64,000 bases of DNA from an uncultured Bacteroidales bacterium (GCA_900316675.1 ONDR01000001.1:1-64000), one strand, 5' to 3'. Positions 22,453 to 31,915 are shown, counted from the stretch's first letter. The notes: generated by a model not told the origin, from the sequence alone. Program-made: numbers and translations.

Positions 22453-23024
22453 AAGCGATAGCCGACGCTGATGTTGAAGCCTTTCATCTTTTTTGAACCG
22501 GAGACAAGTTTGGTAAGATAGAGCTCGTAGTCAGCCCTTAACATAAACCTGCCGATGAAGGTGTGAACACCGGCCTGGAAACCAACCTGATACCTGTTGG
22601 CATCAAGTCCGTTCTTAGAGAACCACTTAATGTCACCCACTCCGTCAACTTTTGTTTTTCCGTACCAGAAATCACGGGTTACGATACCGATGAACGGGAA
22701 TACAAATGCATCATCTGAAGCGTCAATCTTGTAAAGCAGGTCAAGAGCTATTTTAGAAGAAATAGCCTTTTCCTTCACGCCGGTCGCTGATTTGAAGTGA
22801 TATGAAATATCAATGTTGTAATCCCAGAAAATGTTACCCATATTGATCTGGCTCAGGTCGCCGATACCAATATGAACACCGTTAAGGCTGGACTCGCTCT
22901 TCATTGAGCTGTAACCACCATAAATGTAAGAAGTTACTTCTTCCTCGCCCCAATACTGAGCGGATGCAGTTGTTCCAAAGGCAAATACTGCCAATGCAGC
23001 AACGATAAGTTTGATTTTTTTCAT
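22449..23024 (-). CDS. Outer-membrane beta-barrel protein
   Basis: The 191 residues carry a signal peptide (MKKIKLIVAALAVFAFGTTASA). Alternating aromatic strands follow, such as YNIDISYHFKSATG, RYQVGFQAGVHTFIGRFMLRADYELYL and a final FNISVGYRF. A terminal Phe and small-barrel length are typical of outer-membrane proteins of the PorT/OmpW-like size. Its stop overlaps the convergent comF stop by 4 nt. It lies 27 nt downstream of the TolB-like lipoprotein gene and is probably in its operon. Confidence 0.7.
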   Translation of the reverse strand: MKKIKLIVAALAVFAFGTTASAQYWGEEEVTSYIYGGYSSMKSESSLNGVHIGIGDLSQINMGNIFWDYNIDISYHFKSATGVKEKAISSKIALDLLYKIDASDDAFVFPFIGIVTRDFWYGKTKVDGVGDIKWFSKNGLDANRYQVGFQAGVHTFIGRFMLRADYELYLTKLVSGSKKMKGFNISVGYRF

Positions 23025-23051
23025 AATGATATAAAGTTAGTGTTAATGTTT

Positions 23052-24065
23052 TTAAAGGTTGAATCGCATTTTCCAAACATTGAATGACCTATCCTTAGAG
23101 CCACGTGAAGAAATGAAGTACAGTGACTTGCCGTCAGCACCCCATACAGGGTTGCAGTCGATGGCCGGGTGATAGGTAAGCTGGATGAACTGTGTTCCGT
23201 CAATCCTTACTGCAAAGAGGTCAAGATTCTTGATCTTGCCCTTAGAGCTCTTTGAGCTGCCCTGAACAGCAATCCACTTGCCGTCAGGAGAAATTGCAGG
23301 AGCAGAGAAGCCACGCTCTTTATCTGCAAGGATAAGGGTCTCGATTCCGGTAATATAGTTAACCATCCAGATCTGGCTTACGCCTTCTTCGGAGTTGCGG
23401 GTGCAAAGGAACTCTGAGCTGCCGTCGCCGATAGGGCAAACGTTGTAGCCCTTGGCGCAGGAAGTCATGGTACCATCCACAAGGTCAATGCACCAGATAG
23501 AAACGCCTGAATTGTCGTGACGGGTGAAGAACAGGCTGCGGCCGTTCTTTGCAAGAACAGGGTTCTCGTCGTTATTGTTGCTGGTAAGCTGGCGCATTAC
23601 GCTGCCGGCCTTTGCATTAACTGAGTGAATCTGCCATTTGCCGTTGCCTACGAAGTCTGTGAAATAGATGTTTCCGTCCGGACCAAGATTGAAGTCGTAA
23701 ACGTCACGGAAGGTACGCTGAACGCTGTTTCCGGCGGCTGTAGCCTTGCGAACCATTACGTTGCGCTGCCTGTTGGAAACTGTAAGGTAACCAAGCTCCT
23801 GACCATCGTCAGAAAGGCTCAGAACTTTGGCTGTGCCCCAATACATGCCACCTTTCTTGTAACCGGCGATAGAAGAGTTTGCAAAGTTTGCGGGTGCATT
23901 TGAGAAAGTGTTACCAATTACGGCATTTTTGCTTTCGTCGGTAATTTTCTGGATATTGAGACCACTCTCTTCTGCTACATAAGAGTCTGTGGTGTAAGTA
24001 GGACCACCACAAGAAATAACAGCAGCAAATGCTGCAAAAAACCCGAATAATTTAAGTGCTTTCAT
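23052..24065 (-). CDS. TolB-like beta-propeller lipoprotein
   Basis: The 337 residues open with a lipoprotein signal ending in ISCG. PD40/TolB-type blades follow: YDFNLGPDGNIYFTDFVG, NPVLAKNGRSLFFTRHDNSG, APAISPDGKWIAVQGSS, CNPVWGADGKSLYFISSRG. Such propellers work as binding platforms at the cell envelope; the partner is not known. Together with the beta-barrel gene downstream it could form an envelope pair. Confidence 0.75.
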   Translation of the reverse strand: MKALKLFGFFAAFAAVISCGGPTYTTDSYVAEESGLNIQKITDESKNAVIGNTFSNAPANFANSSIAGYKKGGMYWGTAKVLSLSDDGQELGYLTVSNRQRNVMVRKATAAGNSVQRTFRDVYDFNLGPDGNIYFTDFVGNGKWQIHSVNAKAGSVMRQLTSNNNDENPVLAKNGRSLFFTRHDNSGVSIWCIDLVDGTMTSCAKGYNVCPIGDGSSEFLCTRNSEEGVSQIWMVNYITGIETLILADKERGFSAPAISPDGKWIAVQGSSKSSKGKIKNLDLFAVRIDGTQFIQLTYHPAIDCNPVWGADGKSLYFISSRGSKDRSFNVWKMRFNL

Positions 24066-24199
24066 ATGGCAAAAGTTTTTGAATATGCTTTAACACCTCA
24101 AACATAAAAATTTAAAACGATAAAACCAACAGTTATTCCAAATAATGCATAAATATTATGCAGAATTGATGGCAAATATTAAAAAAATAAGGAATAATA

Positions 24200-24230
24200 T
24201 TGCTTAAAACGTATTAAATACCTATATTTG
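24200..24230 (+). promoter_or_regulatory. Promoter of the 24286 barrel gene
   Basis: TTG at 24200-24202, a 20-bp spacer and TATATTTG at 24223-24230. The 220-nt divergent gap 24066-24285 otherwise contains only AT-rich sequence; the leader is about 50 nt. Confidence 0.7.
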
Positions 24231-24285
24231 GCCCAGAAACACACATTACAAACCATTTAATACTATTAATTTAACACTATTCGTT

Positions 24286-24777
24286 ATGAAAAAATTCATG
24301 CTTGTAATTGCTGCCGCACTCGTTTGCGCAGTAGCTTCTGCTCAGGTCGGCAAGTTTGCCGTTGGCGTTAATGGTTCTTATTACACCGACAAAGACCTCA
24401 AAAACTTCGGTATTGGTGTAAAGGCACAGTATTCTGTTCTTGAGACCCTTCGTGTTGACGCTGGTGCAACATATTTCTTGAAGAAAAATGGTTTCAAAAC
24501 CATCGACCTCAACCTGAATGTTCACTATCTCTTTAACCTCCCCGGTGTAACTATTTATCCTCTCGTTGGTTTGAACTACACCCTTGGTAAGTATAAAGCA
24601 GGTGGTATTAAGTTTGACAAGAACAAATTGGGATTCAATGCCGGTGCCGGTGTAGAAGTACCTCTCACAGAGTGCATAGCTATCTTTGCTGAGTGCAAAT
24701 ATCAGTTCGGCGGCAAAGAATACAACAACTTGTACAAACAGTTCGTTCCTTCAATCGGCGTTACCTTCGCTCTCTAA
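24286..24777 (+). CDS. Outer-membrane beta-barrel protein
   Basis: The 163 residues have a signal peptide (MKKFMLVIAAALVCAVASAQ). Strands alternate polar and hydrophobic residues: KFAVGVNGSYYTD, VTIYPLVGLNYTLGKY, KLGFNAGAGVEVPL, and the end VPSIGVTFAL. The form is that of an eight-stranded OmpA/OmpX-like barrel. Codon use is strongly biased, its promoter is near-consensus and it has its own terminator, so it is probably abundant. Function unknown. Confidence 0.75.
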   Translation: MKKFMLVIAAALVCAVASAQVGKFAVGVNGSYYTDKDLKNFGIGVKAQYSVLETLRVDAGATYFLKKNGFKTIDLNLNVHYLFNLPGVTIYPLVGLNYTLGKYKAGGIKFDKNKLGFNAGAGVEVPLTECIAIFAECKYQFGGKEYNNLYKQFVPSIGVTFAL

Positions 24778-24798
24778 TAAGAACGAAATACAATACAT

Positions 24799-24827
24799 AG
24801 GAGCCTTTCGGGGCTCCTGTTTTTTTG
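24799..24827 (+). terminator. Terminator of the 24286 barrel gene
   Basis: AGGAGCC / GGCTCCT around TTTCGG, followed by GTTTTTTTG. Confidence 0.85.
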
Positions 24828-24875
24828 TTATTCTCACAGATAATCATTACCTTTATATGTTTAAATCACATAACC

Positions 24876-26267
24876 ATGTTCAGCAAAGATACTTATGTCA
24901 ATCGCCGCAAGGCACTTATTCAGAAAATGGAAGCTGCCGGCCAGAAAGGCCTGCTGTTCTTCCTTGGCAACGTAGAGGCTCCGGCCCAGTATAAAGACAA
25001 CTGCTACAAATGGCGTCAGGAGAGCTGCTGGCTCTACTACTTCGGTCTGGACGACCCACGCTACGCAGCTATTCTGGATATAGAAAGCGGTAAAGAAACC
25101 ATATACGCAGACGACGTAGAAATTGGCGACATCATCTGGATGGGTCCTCAGCCTACCGTACAGTCAAAGGCAGAACTTGTGGGCGTTGCCAACAGCGAGC
25201 CCTACCAGAAGGCCTTCGACGCAGTTAAGGCTGCCCAGACTGCAGGACGTCCCGTTCACTTCCTGCCCCCGTCCAGATACTATAATACCATGGTTCTGGA
25301 AAAACTCTTCCCCGGCCAGAAGCCGTCAGTAGAGTTTATAGAGGCCGTAGTAAGCCAGAGGCTTGTGAAGGAGCCCTGCGAGATCCAGGCTATTGACGAG
25401 GCCTGCGCCCTTGGCTACGAGATGCACTCACTTGGCCGCGATAGCATTAAGATTGGCATCGTAGAGCAGGAGATTGTAGGTAAGATGGAAGGCCTTACCC
25501 TTAGCAAGGGATGGGGCGTATCTTTCCCTACCATCCTCACCCAGCACGGAGAAACGCTGCACAACCACCTGCACGACAAGATCATCGAACCTGGTAAGCT
25601 TATGGTTATTGACGCCGGCGCAGAAAGCAACATGCACTATGCGTCCGACTTTACCCGCACCTACCCTACCAGCGGCAAGTTCACCACCAAGCAGAGGGAG
25701 ATTTATCAGATTGTCTGCGACTGCAACGAGCACGCATTCAGCATTACCCGCCCCGGCATCACATACAGGGATGTCCACCTTGGCGCAATGCATAAGATGC
25801 TTGAGGGCCTCAGCGCCCTTGGCCTGGTAAAGGGCGATATCGACGAGATGACGGCAGACGGCATTGCCGGCCTGTTCCAGCCTCACGGCCTTGGCCACAA
25901 CATGGGTCTTGACGTACATGACATGGAAGACCTTGGAGAGAATCTGGTTGGCTACGACCGCGGCCAGATCCGCGCAAAGCAGCTCGGCCTTGGCAGCCTG
26001 CGCATGGCCCGCAACCTTAAGCCCGGCTTTGTAATTACCGACGAACCCGGTATCTACTTCATCCCCGCCCTCATAGAGGAATGGAAAGAAAAAGGCCTTG
26101 GCAAAGGTATCATCAACTTTGAAAAACTCAAAGACTACTACGACTTCGGCGGAATCCGTCTGGAAGACGATGTTCTGGTTACAGAAAACGGTGCCCGCCG
26201 CTGCGGTCCCAAGCGCCTGCCCATCGCCCCGGATGACGTAGAAGCCGCAATGGCAGCAGCAAAATAA
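24876..26267 (+). CDS. pepP: Xaa-Pro aminopeptidase (aminopeptidase P family)
   Basis: I start at ATG 24876 (MFSKDTYVNRRKAL); 463 residues. The creatinase-type N-domain (FFLGNVEAPAQYKDN) is followed by the pita-bread metallopeptidase fold. Metal ligands are seen in VIDAGAESNMHYASDFTRTYP (two Asp), QPHGLGHNMGLDVHD (His), TDEPGIYF (Glu) and GGIRLEDDV (Glu). It removes N-terminal residues ahead of proline in the cytosol. Its stop and the start of the DUF456 gene share one base. Confidence 0.9.
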   Translation: MFSKDTYVNRRKALIQKMEAAGQKGLLFFLGNVEAPAQYKDNCYKWRQESCWLYYFGLDDPRYAAILDIESGKETIYADDVEIGDIIWMGPQPTVQSKAELVGVANSEPYQKAFDAVKAAQTAGRPVHFLPPSRYYNTMVLEKLFPGQKPSVEFIEAVVSQRLVKEPCEIQAIDEACALGYEMHSLGRDSIKIGIVEQEIVGKMEGLTLSKGWGVSFPTILTQHGETLHNHLHDKIIEPGKLMVIDAGAESNMHYASDFTRTYPTSGKFTTKQREIYQIVCDCNEHAFSITRPGITYRDVHLGAMHKMLEGLSALGLVKGDIDEMTADGIAGLFQPHGLGHNMGLDVHDMEDLGENLVGYDRGQIRAKQLGLGSLRMARNLKPGFVITDEPGIYFIPALIEEWKEKGLGKGIINFEKLKDYYDFGGIRLEDDVLVTENGARRCGPKRLPIAPDDVEAAMAAAK

Positions 26268-26746
26268 TGATTGGGGATATACTGATGGCCTGCCTTGCGG
26301 TGCTTCTTGGCATCCTGGGCATCATCGGAAGCATACTTCCGGCAGTGCCGGGCCCGCCTTTGAGCTGGCTCGGCATGCTGGTTATGTATCTTCATTTCGA
26401 CGGCTGCATCAGTCCCCAGAAATTATGGCTCTGGCTGGGTATTACAGTTGCGGTAACGATCATTGATTTCATTGTCCCGGCCAAGATCACAAAGTTCACA
26501 GGCGGCAGCAAAGCGGCCGTCTGGGGCTCTACCATAGGAATGATCCTGGGTATTATCTTCACCCCGATAGGAATGATTCTGGGCGGCCTTATAGGAGCCT
26601 TCGTAGCAGAATACAACTGGGGCAGCAAAGACGGCCTCAACTCTACCACAGCTGCACTGGGAGCCTTCCTGGGCTTCCTGGTAGGCACCGGCCTCAAGTT
26701 GTTTACCGCCGTCTGGATGATCACCATCATCATTGCGGCGATCTAA
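26267..26746 (+). CDS. DUF456 membrane protein
   Basis: The 159 residues are very hydrophobic with about four to five membrane helices and glycine-rich turns (GIIGSILPAVPGPPLSWLGML, GMILGIIFTPIGMILGGLIGA), the DUF456 pattern. The family is unstudied. Coupled to the aminopeptidase gene and convergent with metX. Confidence 0.8.
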   Translation: MIGDILMACLAVLLGILGIIGSILPAVPGPPLSWLGMLVMYLHFDGCISPQKLWLWLGITVAVTIIDFIVPAKITKFTGGSKAAVWGSTIGMILGIIFTPIGMILGGLIGAFVAEYNWGSKDGLNSTTAALGAFLGFLVGTGLKLFTAVWMITIIIAAI

Positions 26747-26747
26747 A

Positions 26748-27770
26748 TTATTCGCAAGCTTCTTTTACGATAGGAGCAATAATGGCCTCCATCTGGGGGA
26801 ACTCAATCAGGAAGCCGTCGTGGCCGAAGTGGGTCTGGATCACGTGGAAGTCGGCTCCCATCATGCGAGCCATGGACTCCATGTCAACGGGCGGGAACAG
26901 CAAATCCGTACTTAACGAAATAACTGTTGCAGGGCACTGGATCATCTTCAGTGCCTTTTCTACGCCCCCGCGGTCGCGGCCTACATTTATGCTGTCCACC
27001 ACATAGGTCAGGTACCAGTAGGAGTAGGCGTCGAAGTCGCGGACGAACTTGCTGCCCTGGTAACGCTGGTAAGAGGCGGCTTTGTCGGCGAAGACCACGT
27101 CCTCTGTATCTTCCCACTGCTTGATGTTATAGCCCTCCTCGCACCTGTAAGACATAATGGCGATGCCGCGGGCGCACTTCAGGCCGGCAAGACCGCCCTT
27201 AAGGTCCCTCTTCATGCGGAAGGTTGGATCTGCCTCAAGGGCCATACGCTGAGTCTCCTCAAAGGCCGTGAGCCAGGGAGTAACGCGGGAAGTGGTAGCC
27301 ATGAAAACAGCCCTTTTAATAAGCTCCGGGTGCATAATTGCGAACTCCTGGGCATGGAAACCGCCCATGGATGCACCCACAAGAAGGTCTATCTTGCTTA
27401 TGCCAAGATGCTGGCAAAGCAGGTAAAATGCATTGATGGAATCGCGCACCGTCACCTTAGGGAAGTCAAAATAATAAGGCTTTCCGGTAAGTGGATTGAT
27501 GCTGGCGGGGCCGCTGGAGCCAAAGCAGGAGCCAAGTGAATTTGCACAAATTACAAAATACTTCTCCGTGTCGAACATAAGGCCCGGACCGGTAATCTGG
27601 GCCCACCAGTCACGCGGATCCGCGCTGGCAGTAACGGCATGGCACAGCCAGATGACCTTCTGGCCATGATATCCGCCCTTAGAGCAGACATAACCAACCT
27701 CAAGGCGGGGAAGGACCTGCCCGCCCTCAACGGTAAACGGTTTGTCGTAAACAAATACTTTCTTTTCCAT
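26748..27770 (-). CDS. metX: Homoserine O-acetyltransferase (MetX family)
   Basis: The 340 residues start at MEKKVFVYDKPF (ATG 27770). The alpha/beta hydrolase core shows the nucleophile elbow GASMGGFHAQEFA, the acid in STDLLFPP and the base in HFGHDGFLIE. The oxyanion region HAVTASADPRDWWAQITGPG is typical of MetX. The enzyme acylates homoserine, the first committed step to methionine. Sequence alone does not decide between acetyl- and succinyl-CoA. Gene order converges with DUF456. Confidence 0.85.
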   Translation of the reverse strand: MEKKVFVYDKPFTVEGGQVLPRLEVGYVCSKGGYHGQKVIWLCHAVTASADPRDWWAQITGPGLMFDTEKYFVICANSLGSCFGSSGPASINPLTGKPYYFDFPKVTVRDSINAFYLLCQHLGISKIDLLVGASMGGFHAQEFAIMHPELIKRAVFMATTSRVTPWLTAFEETQRMALEADPTFRMKRDLKGGLAGLKCARGIAIMSYRCEEGYNIKQWEDTEDVVFADKAASYQRYQGSKFVRDFDAYSYWYLTYVVDSINVGRDRGGVEKALKMIQCPATVISLSTDLLFPPVDMESMARMMGADFHVIQTHFGHDGFLIEFPQMEAIIAPIVKEACE

Positions 27771-27817
27771 CGGGCGCAAAAATAGTCAAAATTATTCACA
27801 AAACTGATAAAAACGGC

Positions 27818-27825
27818 TATATTTG
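27818..27825 (+). promoter_or_regulatory. -7 element of anmK directly before the start codon
   Basis: TATATTTG ends only 4 nt before the ATG at 27830, so the transcript should start at or very near the start codon. This suggests a leaderless or nearly leaderless mRNA. Confidence 0.5.
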
Positions 27826-27829
27826 AAAC

Positions 27830-28888
27830 ATGAAAAATTCCTACAAAAGCATAGGCCTGATGTCAGGCACATCGGTGGACGGACTGGACGTGTGCTGCGC
27901 CACTTTCAGCAAGCAAAATGGCAAATGGACCTTCAAGATTGACTGCGCCCGCGGCTACGAATATCCGGCAGAGCTGAAGTCCAAACTTGGCAAGGAAGTG
28001 CAGAACATGAGCGCGCTGGAATTCATTACCTTCCATAGCCAGTATGGCTTCTTCCTGGGCCAGAGGGTGAACGATTTCATGGCCGAATTCGGCGTCCATC
28101 CGGACATAATCGCATCGCACGGAAGCACCGTTTTTCATGAACCGGCCAAAAAGGTAATGTACCAAATTGGCGATGGTGCCGCAATTGCCGCCGTGACCAA
28201 GGTGCCGACGGTATCTGACTTCCGCCGCCTTGACATAATGCTGGGCGGCCAGGGCGCTCCGCTTGTCCCCATTGGTGACGACCTGCTTTTCGGGGATTAC
28301 GACTATTGCCTGAACATTGGCGGCTTTGACAATATTTCTTTCCGCCGCGGCGACAAACGCATCGCCTTTGACATTACGCCGGTGAATTATGTCATAAACA
28401 AGTACTGCCGCAACATTGGGCTGGAGTTCGACCGCGACGGCATTATAGCAAGCAAAGGAACTGTAAATCAGGAACTTAAGAATAAGCTCGACAGTCTGGA
28501 CTATTACTCCAGGACCTATCCCAAATCCCTTGGCCGCGAGTGGGTAGAAAAGAACGTCTTTCCGCTTCTGGACAATTGCGGCCTTTCCATGGAAGACATG
28601 CTCTGCACTTATTACGAGCATTGCGCATACCAGCTGGCCCGCGTCACGGAGCCCGGCAAAACGCTTCTGGTTACCGGCGGCGGAGCCTACAACAAGTTCC
28701 TTATCAGCCGCATGGAAGCCCTGTCCGGCTGTAAGATAATAATACCGGAACCGGCCATAATAGAGTTCAAAGAGGCCCTGATCTTCGCCTTCCTGGGTGT
28801 GCTGTACATGGCCGACGAACCAAGCTGCCTGGCATCGGTAACAGGAGCAGAAAGAGACAATATAGGAGGAATGTTATTTAAGATATGA
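27830..28888 (+). CDS. anmK: Anhydro-N-acetylmuramic acid kinase
   Basis: The 352 residues begin IGLMSGTSVDGLDV, the AnmK signature that holds ATP and sugar. IIASHGSTVFHEP, LNIGGFDNISFR, FDITPVNYVINKYC and LLVTGGGAYNKFLI complete the ASKHA-fold motifs. It cleaves and phosphorylates 1,6-anhydro-MurNAc to MurNAc-6-phosphate during cell-wall recycling. It overlaps the next gene by 4 nt (ATGA), linking it to a GHL10 enzyme that may act on wall or envelope glycans. Confidence 0.93.
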   Translation: MKNSYKSIGLMSGTSVDGLDVCCATFSKQNGKWTFKIDCARGYEYPAELKSKLGKEVQNMSALEFITFHSQYGFFLGQRVNDFMAEFGVHPDIIASHGSTVFHEPAKKVMYQIGDGAAIAAVTKVPTVSDFRRLDIMLGGQGAPLVPIGDDLLFGDYDYCLNIGGFDNISFRRGDKRIAFDITPVNYVINKYCRNIGLEFDRDGIIASKGTVNQELKNKLDSLDYYSRTYPKSLGREWVEKNVFPLLDNCGLSMEDMLCTYYEHCAYQLARVTEPGKTLLVTGGGAYNKFLISRMEALSGCKIIIPEPAIIEFKEALIFAFLGVLYMADEPSCLASVTGAERDNIGGMLFKI

Positions 28889-30036
28889 GAAAACTGTTGA
28901 TTTGCCTGGTGGCAGTGCTGGGTGTTGTTGGAACGGCCTGGGGCGCACATCGCGGCGACTCCCTGGCGCAAAAAGAAGAAGTACGTGCTGCATGGCTGGC
29001 TACCGTCAAGGGCATTGACTGGCCCCGCCACCAGAAAGACTCGCTGGGCAATCCCATTATAGACCTTCAGGCAGACCAGGAGGCCCTGGTGCAAATGATT
29101 ACGGCCATCAAGGAAGTTGGCTGCAATACCGTTTACTTTCAGGTTGTGTCCAACATGGACGCACTATATCCGTCAGACATTCTGCCCTGGAGCTATCTTC
29201 CCACCAATATCCCCGGCGAAGACCCCGGCTACGACCCCCTGCAGCTGGCAATTGAGACCTGCCGCAACCTTGGCCTTAAGATTCACGCATGGCTGAACCC
29301 CCTGCGCTGCGGTGCCCTTGACCTTCCCCGCGGAGACAGCCATCCGGTAAACGTCCATCCGGAATGGATACGTACTTACAAGGACATGTATTATCTGGAC
29401 CCGGCTATGCCCGAGGTTCAGGAGCATCTTGCCTCCGTAGTGCGCGAACTTCTGTTAAAGTATGACCTTGACGGCATTCATATCGACGATTATTTCTATC
29501 CTGCCGGCTTCCAGAGCGATCCGCTCGATTGGGACGATGCCCGTCAGTACGAGGCCTACATCGCCTCCGGCGGTACAGAGGACCGCGAGCTTTGGCGCTT
29601 CCGCAACATCAACGCATGCGTGAAGGCTATGCACGACGCCACCCACGAGACCAGTGACAAAGCCGTTTTCGGCATTTCCCCGGGCGGCCGTCTTGTCAAT
29701 ACCGTTGCCTTGTATGCCGATCCCCGTTTCTGGGTGGAAGAAGGCACCATCGACTATCTGATTCCGCAGATTTACTGGCAGCACGGCCATCCTATCGCAG
29801 ACTTTGCTCAGGTCATGGCATCCTGGGAAGAAATAATGAAGGGCGTGCCCATGTACGTAGGCCTTGCCGCTTACCGCTATGGCCAGAAAGGCTTCGAATC
29901 CGTGGACGAATTCCGCCAGCAGATTGAAGAATGCCGTGAAGCCCCATGGGTTCACGGCCACGCCTGGTTCTCTGCCAAGTGTATTCTGACAGATGAATTT
30001 AAGGCCTTCCTGATGGAAGGCCCTTATAAAGACTAG
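28885..30036 (+). CDS. GHL10/DUF187 family glycoside hydrolase-like protein, secreted
   Basis: The 383 residues carry a signal peptide (MRKLLICLVAVLGVVGTAWG). EVRAAWLATVKGIDWPRH is the hallmark opening of the GHL10 (YngK/DUF187) barrel. The strands LKIHAWLNPLRCG, DLDGIHIDDYFYP (probable catalytic acids) and GISPGGRLVNTV follow in order. Substrates of the family are poorly known. Coupling with anmK suggests a link to peptidoglycan breakdown (inference). Confidence 0.85.
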   Translation: MRKLLICLVAVLGVVGTAWGAHRGDSLAQKEEVRAAWLATVKGIDWPRHQKDSLGNPIIDLQADQEALVQMITAIKEVGCNTVYFQVVSNMDALYPSDILPWSYLPTNIPGEDPGYDPLQLAIETCRNLGLKIHAWLNPLRCGALDLPRGDSHPVNVHPEWIRTYKDMYYLDPAMPEVQEHLASVVRELLLKYDLDGIHIDDYFYPAGFQSDPLDWDDARQYEAYIASGGTEDRELWRFRNINACVKAMHDATHETSDKAVFGISPGGRLVNTVALYADPRFWVEEGTIDYLIPQIYWQHGHPIADFAQVMASWEEIMKGVPMYVGLAAYRYGQKGFESVDEFRQQIEECREAPWVHGHAWFSAKCILTDEFKAFLMEGPYKD

Positions 30037-30878
30037 AGTTTTGACAGGCTGGAACCGCGGCTTATCGATACCGGGTTAATTCTAAGGCCGTGGTTGTCTT
30101 CGTAGCGGAGGGATGAGGCTCCGCTAAGCTCTACGGAAAGTTTCTCCTTTACGGAAATCTGGCATTTGGATGCGCCGCTCAGGTCTACCGTTGCTACCTT
30201 GATATCCGTTTTCAGCAAATCAATATTGCAGGCGCCGGAGCAGTCTATATCTGCGTTGGTAGCATTCCCGGATATCTTCAGGCTGGAAGCGCCGGAAGCG
30301 TCAAGGTCTAAGCTGCCTGCGTTAAGCTCCAGTGTGCCTTTGGATGCTCCTGACAGGTCCATGTCAACATCGTCCGCCTTGCAAGCTATAGTGAATTTTG
30401 AAGCGCCGCTGCAATCAATATCGAACTTCTTTGCCTCTACGTTCAGGTTGACTATCTTGCTGGCTCCGCTGGACTCAAAAGAAAAGGTACCGTTAGTCTT
30501 GAATGTACCCTCGGCGGTTAACTTGGTGGCGCCGCTAAGGCTGACATCTGTCAGTGTAGGCATTGTCACCTTAGCCCTGGCCACAGGATTCCAGTTGCGC
30601 TGGTTTGTAATGCTTCTGGGCAAACCCTTCACTGCTATGCGCAGTTTAGAACCCGACTTTTCTACTACAAGATAAGGAGTAACCTCTGTAGAAACCTCAA
30701 CTTCTACGGACCAGGTGTTGGACTGGATTACTTCTACCGAGAACTGCCAGCTGACCTCCAATGCGCTGAAGTCCTTGTAATCATATGTGAGCTTGTTGGT
30801 CTCATTGGCCGCAAAGATACCGGGCGCAGACATTACAAACAAAGCAACTGCCAGTATGATTTGTTTTAAAGTTTTCAT
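30033..30878 (-). CDS. DUF2807 (GIN-domain) auto-transporter-like adhesin
   Basis: The 281 residues start with a signal peptide (MKTLKQIILAVALFVMSAPGIFA). A right-handed beta-helix built of repeated short turns follows (SGASKIV, CSGASKFTIA, LSGASKGTLEL, ASGASSLKIS, LSGASKCQIS), typical of DUF2807. It is exported or surface-attached, role unknown. It is third in a minus-strand cluster after an ECF sigma gene and an anti-sigma-like gene, an arrangement that suggests control by that sigma factor. Confidence 0.85.
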   Translation of the reverse strand: MKTLKQIILAVALFVMSAPGIFAANETNKLTYDYKDFSALEVSWQFSVEVIQSNTWSVEVEVSTEVTPYLVVEKSGSKLRIAVKGLPRSITNQRNWNPVARAKVTMPTLTDVSLSGATKLTAEGTFKTNGTFSFESSGASKIVNLNVEAKKFDIDCSGASKFTIACKADDVDMDLSGASKGTLELNAGSLDLDASGASSLKISGNATNADIDCSGACNIDLLKTDIKVATVDLSGASKCQISVKEKLSVELSGASSLRYEDNHGLRINPVSISRGSSLSKL

Positions 30879-30909
30879 AAATATTTATCTTTTAATTGTT
30901 TATCTATTA

Positions 30910-31401
30910 TTACCGAGCCAGAGTCTCTTTGTACTGGGCTACTGCATCCAGCAGATTACCGTAGTGTTCCTGAAGGATAGCCACTTTCTCTGCGTCTGAG
31001 AGTTCATCCGGAAGCTGGTCTATAAGGGGAATAGGTTCATTGGTAATGTCTTCTATTACATCCTCTCCGTCATAGGCGGATACTTCCTGACAGTCTTTCT
31101 GAAATTGGTTGTAGTATGCTTCGTACACGCCTTCAGGGGTGCTTTCCGCATTGGCGAACCAGTCTGTGTGCTTAACCAGGGCAATTTCTTCTGCCGGCTT
31201 TATAAGGACAAAGCCCACGATGATTGCTGCTGCGACGCTGACCGCAAGAGTAATGCGGCGCCAGTTAAGCCTGACTGTCTTTCTCTCTACCAGACCGGCA
31301 TCTTCCAGCTTGTCCAGAAACCTTAGCTCGTGACCGGAAGCTGGCTCTGCAGCATCCATTTTCCGGCTGTTTTCCTTTATGTATTTTTCAAGATCTGACA
31401 T
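30910..31401 (-). CDS. Anti-sigma-factor-like single-pass membrane protein
   Basis: The 163 residues have a cytosolic N-terminal 48, one membrane helix (ITLAVSVAAAIIVGFVLI, about 50-67) and a periplasmic C-terminal domain. Placement 4 nt behind the ECF sigma gene and this topology fit an anti-sigma factor. No zinc (ZAS) motif is visible, so the mode of sigma binding is open. Confidence 0.65.
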   Translation of the reverse strand: MSDLEKYIKENSRKMDAAEPASGHELRFLDKLEDAGLVERKTVRLNWRRITLAVSVAAAIIVGFVLIKPAEEIALVKHTDWFANAESTPEGVYEAYYNQFQKDCQEVSAYDGEDVIEDITNEPIPLIDQLPDELSDAEKVAILQEHYGNLLDAVAQYKETLAR

Positions 31402-31405
31402 AGTG

Positions 31406-31915
31406 CTATTGATATATTGGCTTTCTTTTTAGTGCTTCTCTTAGTTTTGCCATGCCGCGAGAGACATAACATCTTAAATTCCCTTGTGTTATTCCTGTGT
31501 ACTGCGACACTTCTTCATAATCAAGTCCTTCTATAAGTACAAGGTCCAAAACAAGGTTGTAAGGCTCTTTCAGCATGCCGATTTCCTTTGCCACCTGCTC
31601 CGGTGTGATGGTTTTTGTGTCGATCTCCTCCGTAGTATCGTCAACCTCTTCGGCCGCAAGGGCGGCTTCGTGCAGGAAGGCGGCTTCGCGTTTCTTTGAA
31701 CGCAGCCAGTCAAGTGACTTGCGGATGGCGGTTCTGGCCAGCCAGGCGCTCTCCTGAGCTTCGTTCAGTCCTTCCGGCTGATTGCTTATGTACTTTAGAA
31801 GGGTGTCCTGCATTATTTCTTCTGCGTCAGCGCTGCTTTCTACTATTCGCAGGCTGATGTTAAATATCCGGCGGTAATGCTTCCGGTAAAATGCAGTTGC
31901 TTCTTCTCTTGTCAT
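31406..31915 (-). CDS. ECF-type RNA polymerase sigma factor
   Basis: The 169 residues have region 2 (FNISLRIVESSADAEEIMQD, SAWLARTAIRKSLDWLRSK) and region 4 (LIEGLDYEEVSQYTGITQGNLRCYVSRGMAKLREALK). Region 3 is absent, as in all ECF factors. The cluster sigma, anti-sigma-like protein and DUF2807 protein suggests an envelope-sensing circuit. No FecI/FecR-SusC arrangement is present. Confidence 0.88.
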   Translation of the reverse strand: MTREEATAFYRKHYRRIFNISLRIVESSADAEEIMQDTLLKYISNQPEGLNEAQESAWLARTAIRKSLDWLRSKKREAAFLHEAALAAEEVDDTTEEIDTKTITPEQVAKEIGMLKEPYNLVLDLVLIEGLDYEEVSQYTGITQGNLRCYVSRGMAKLREALKRKPIYQ

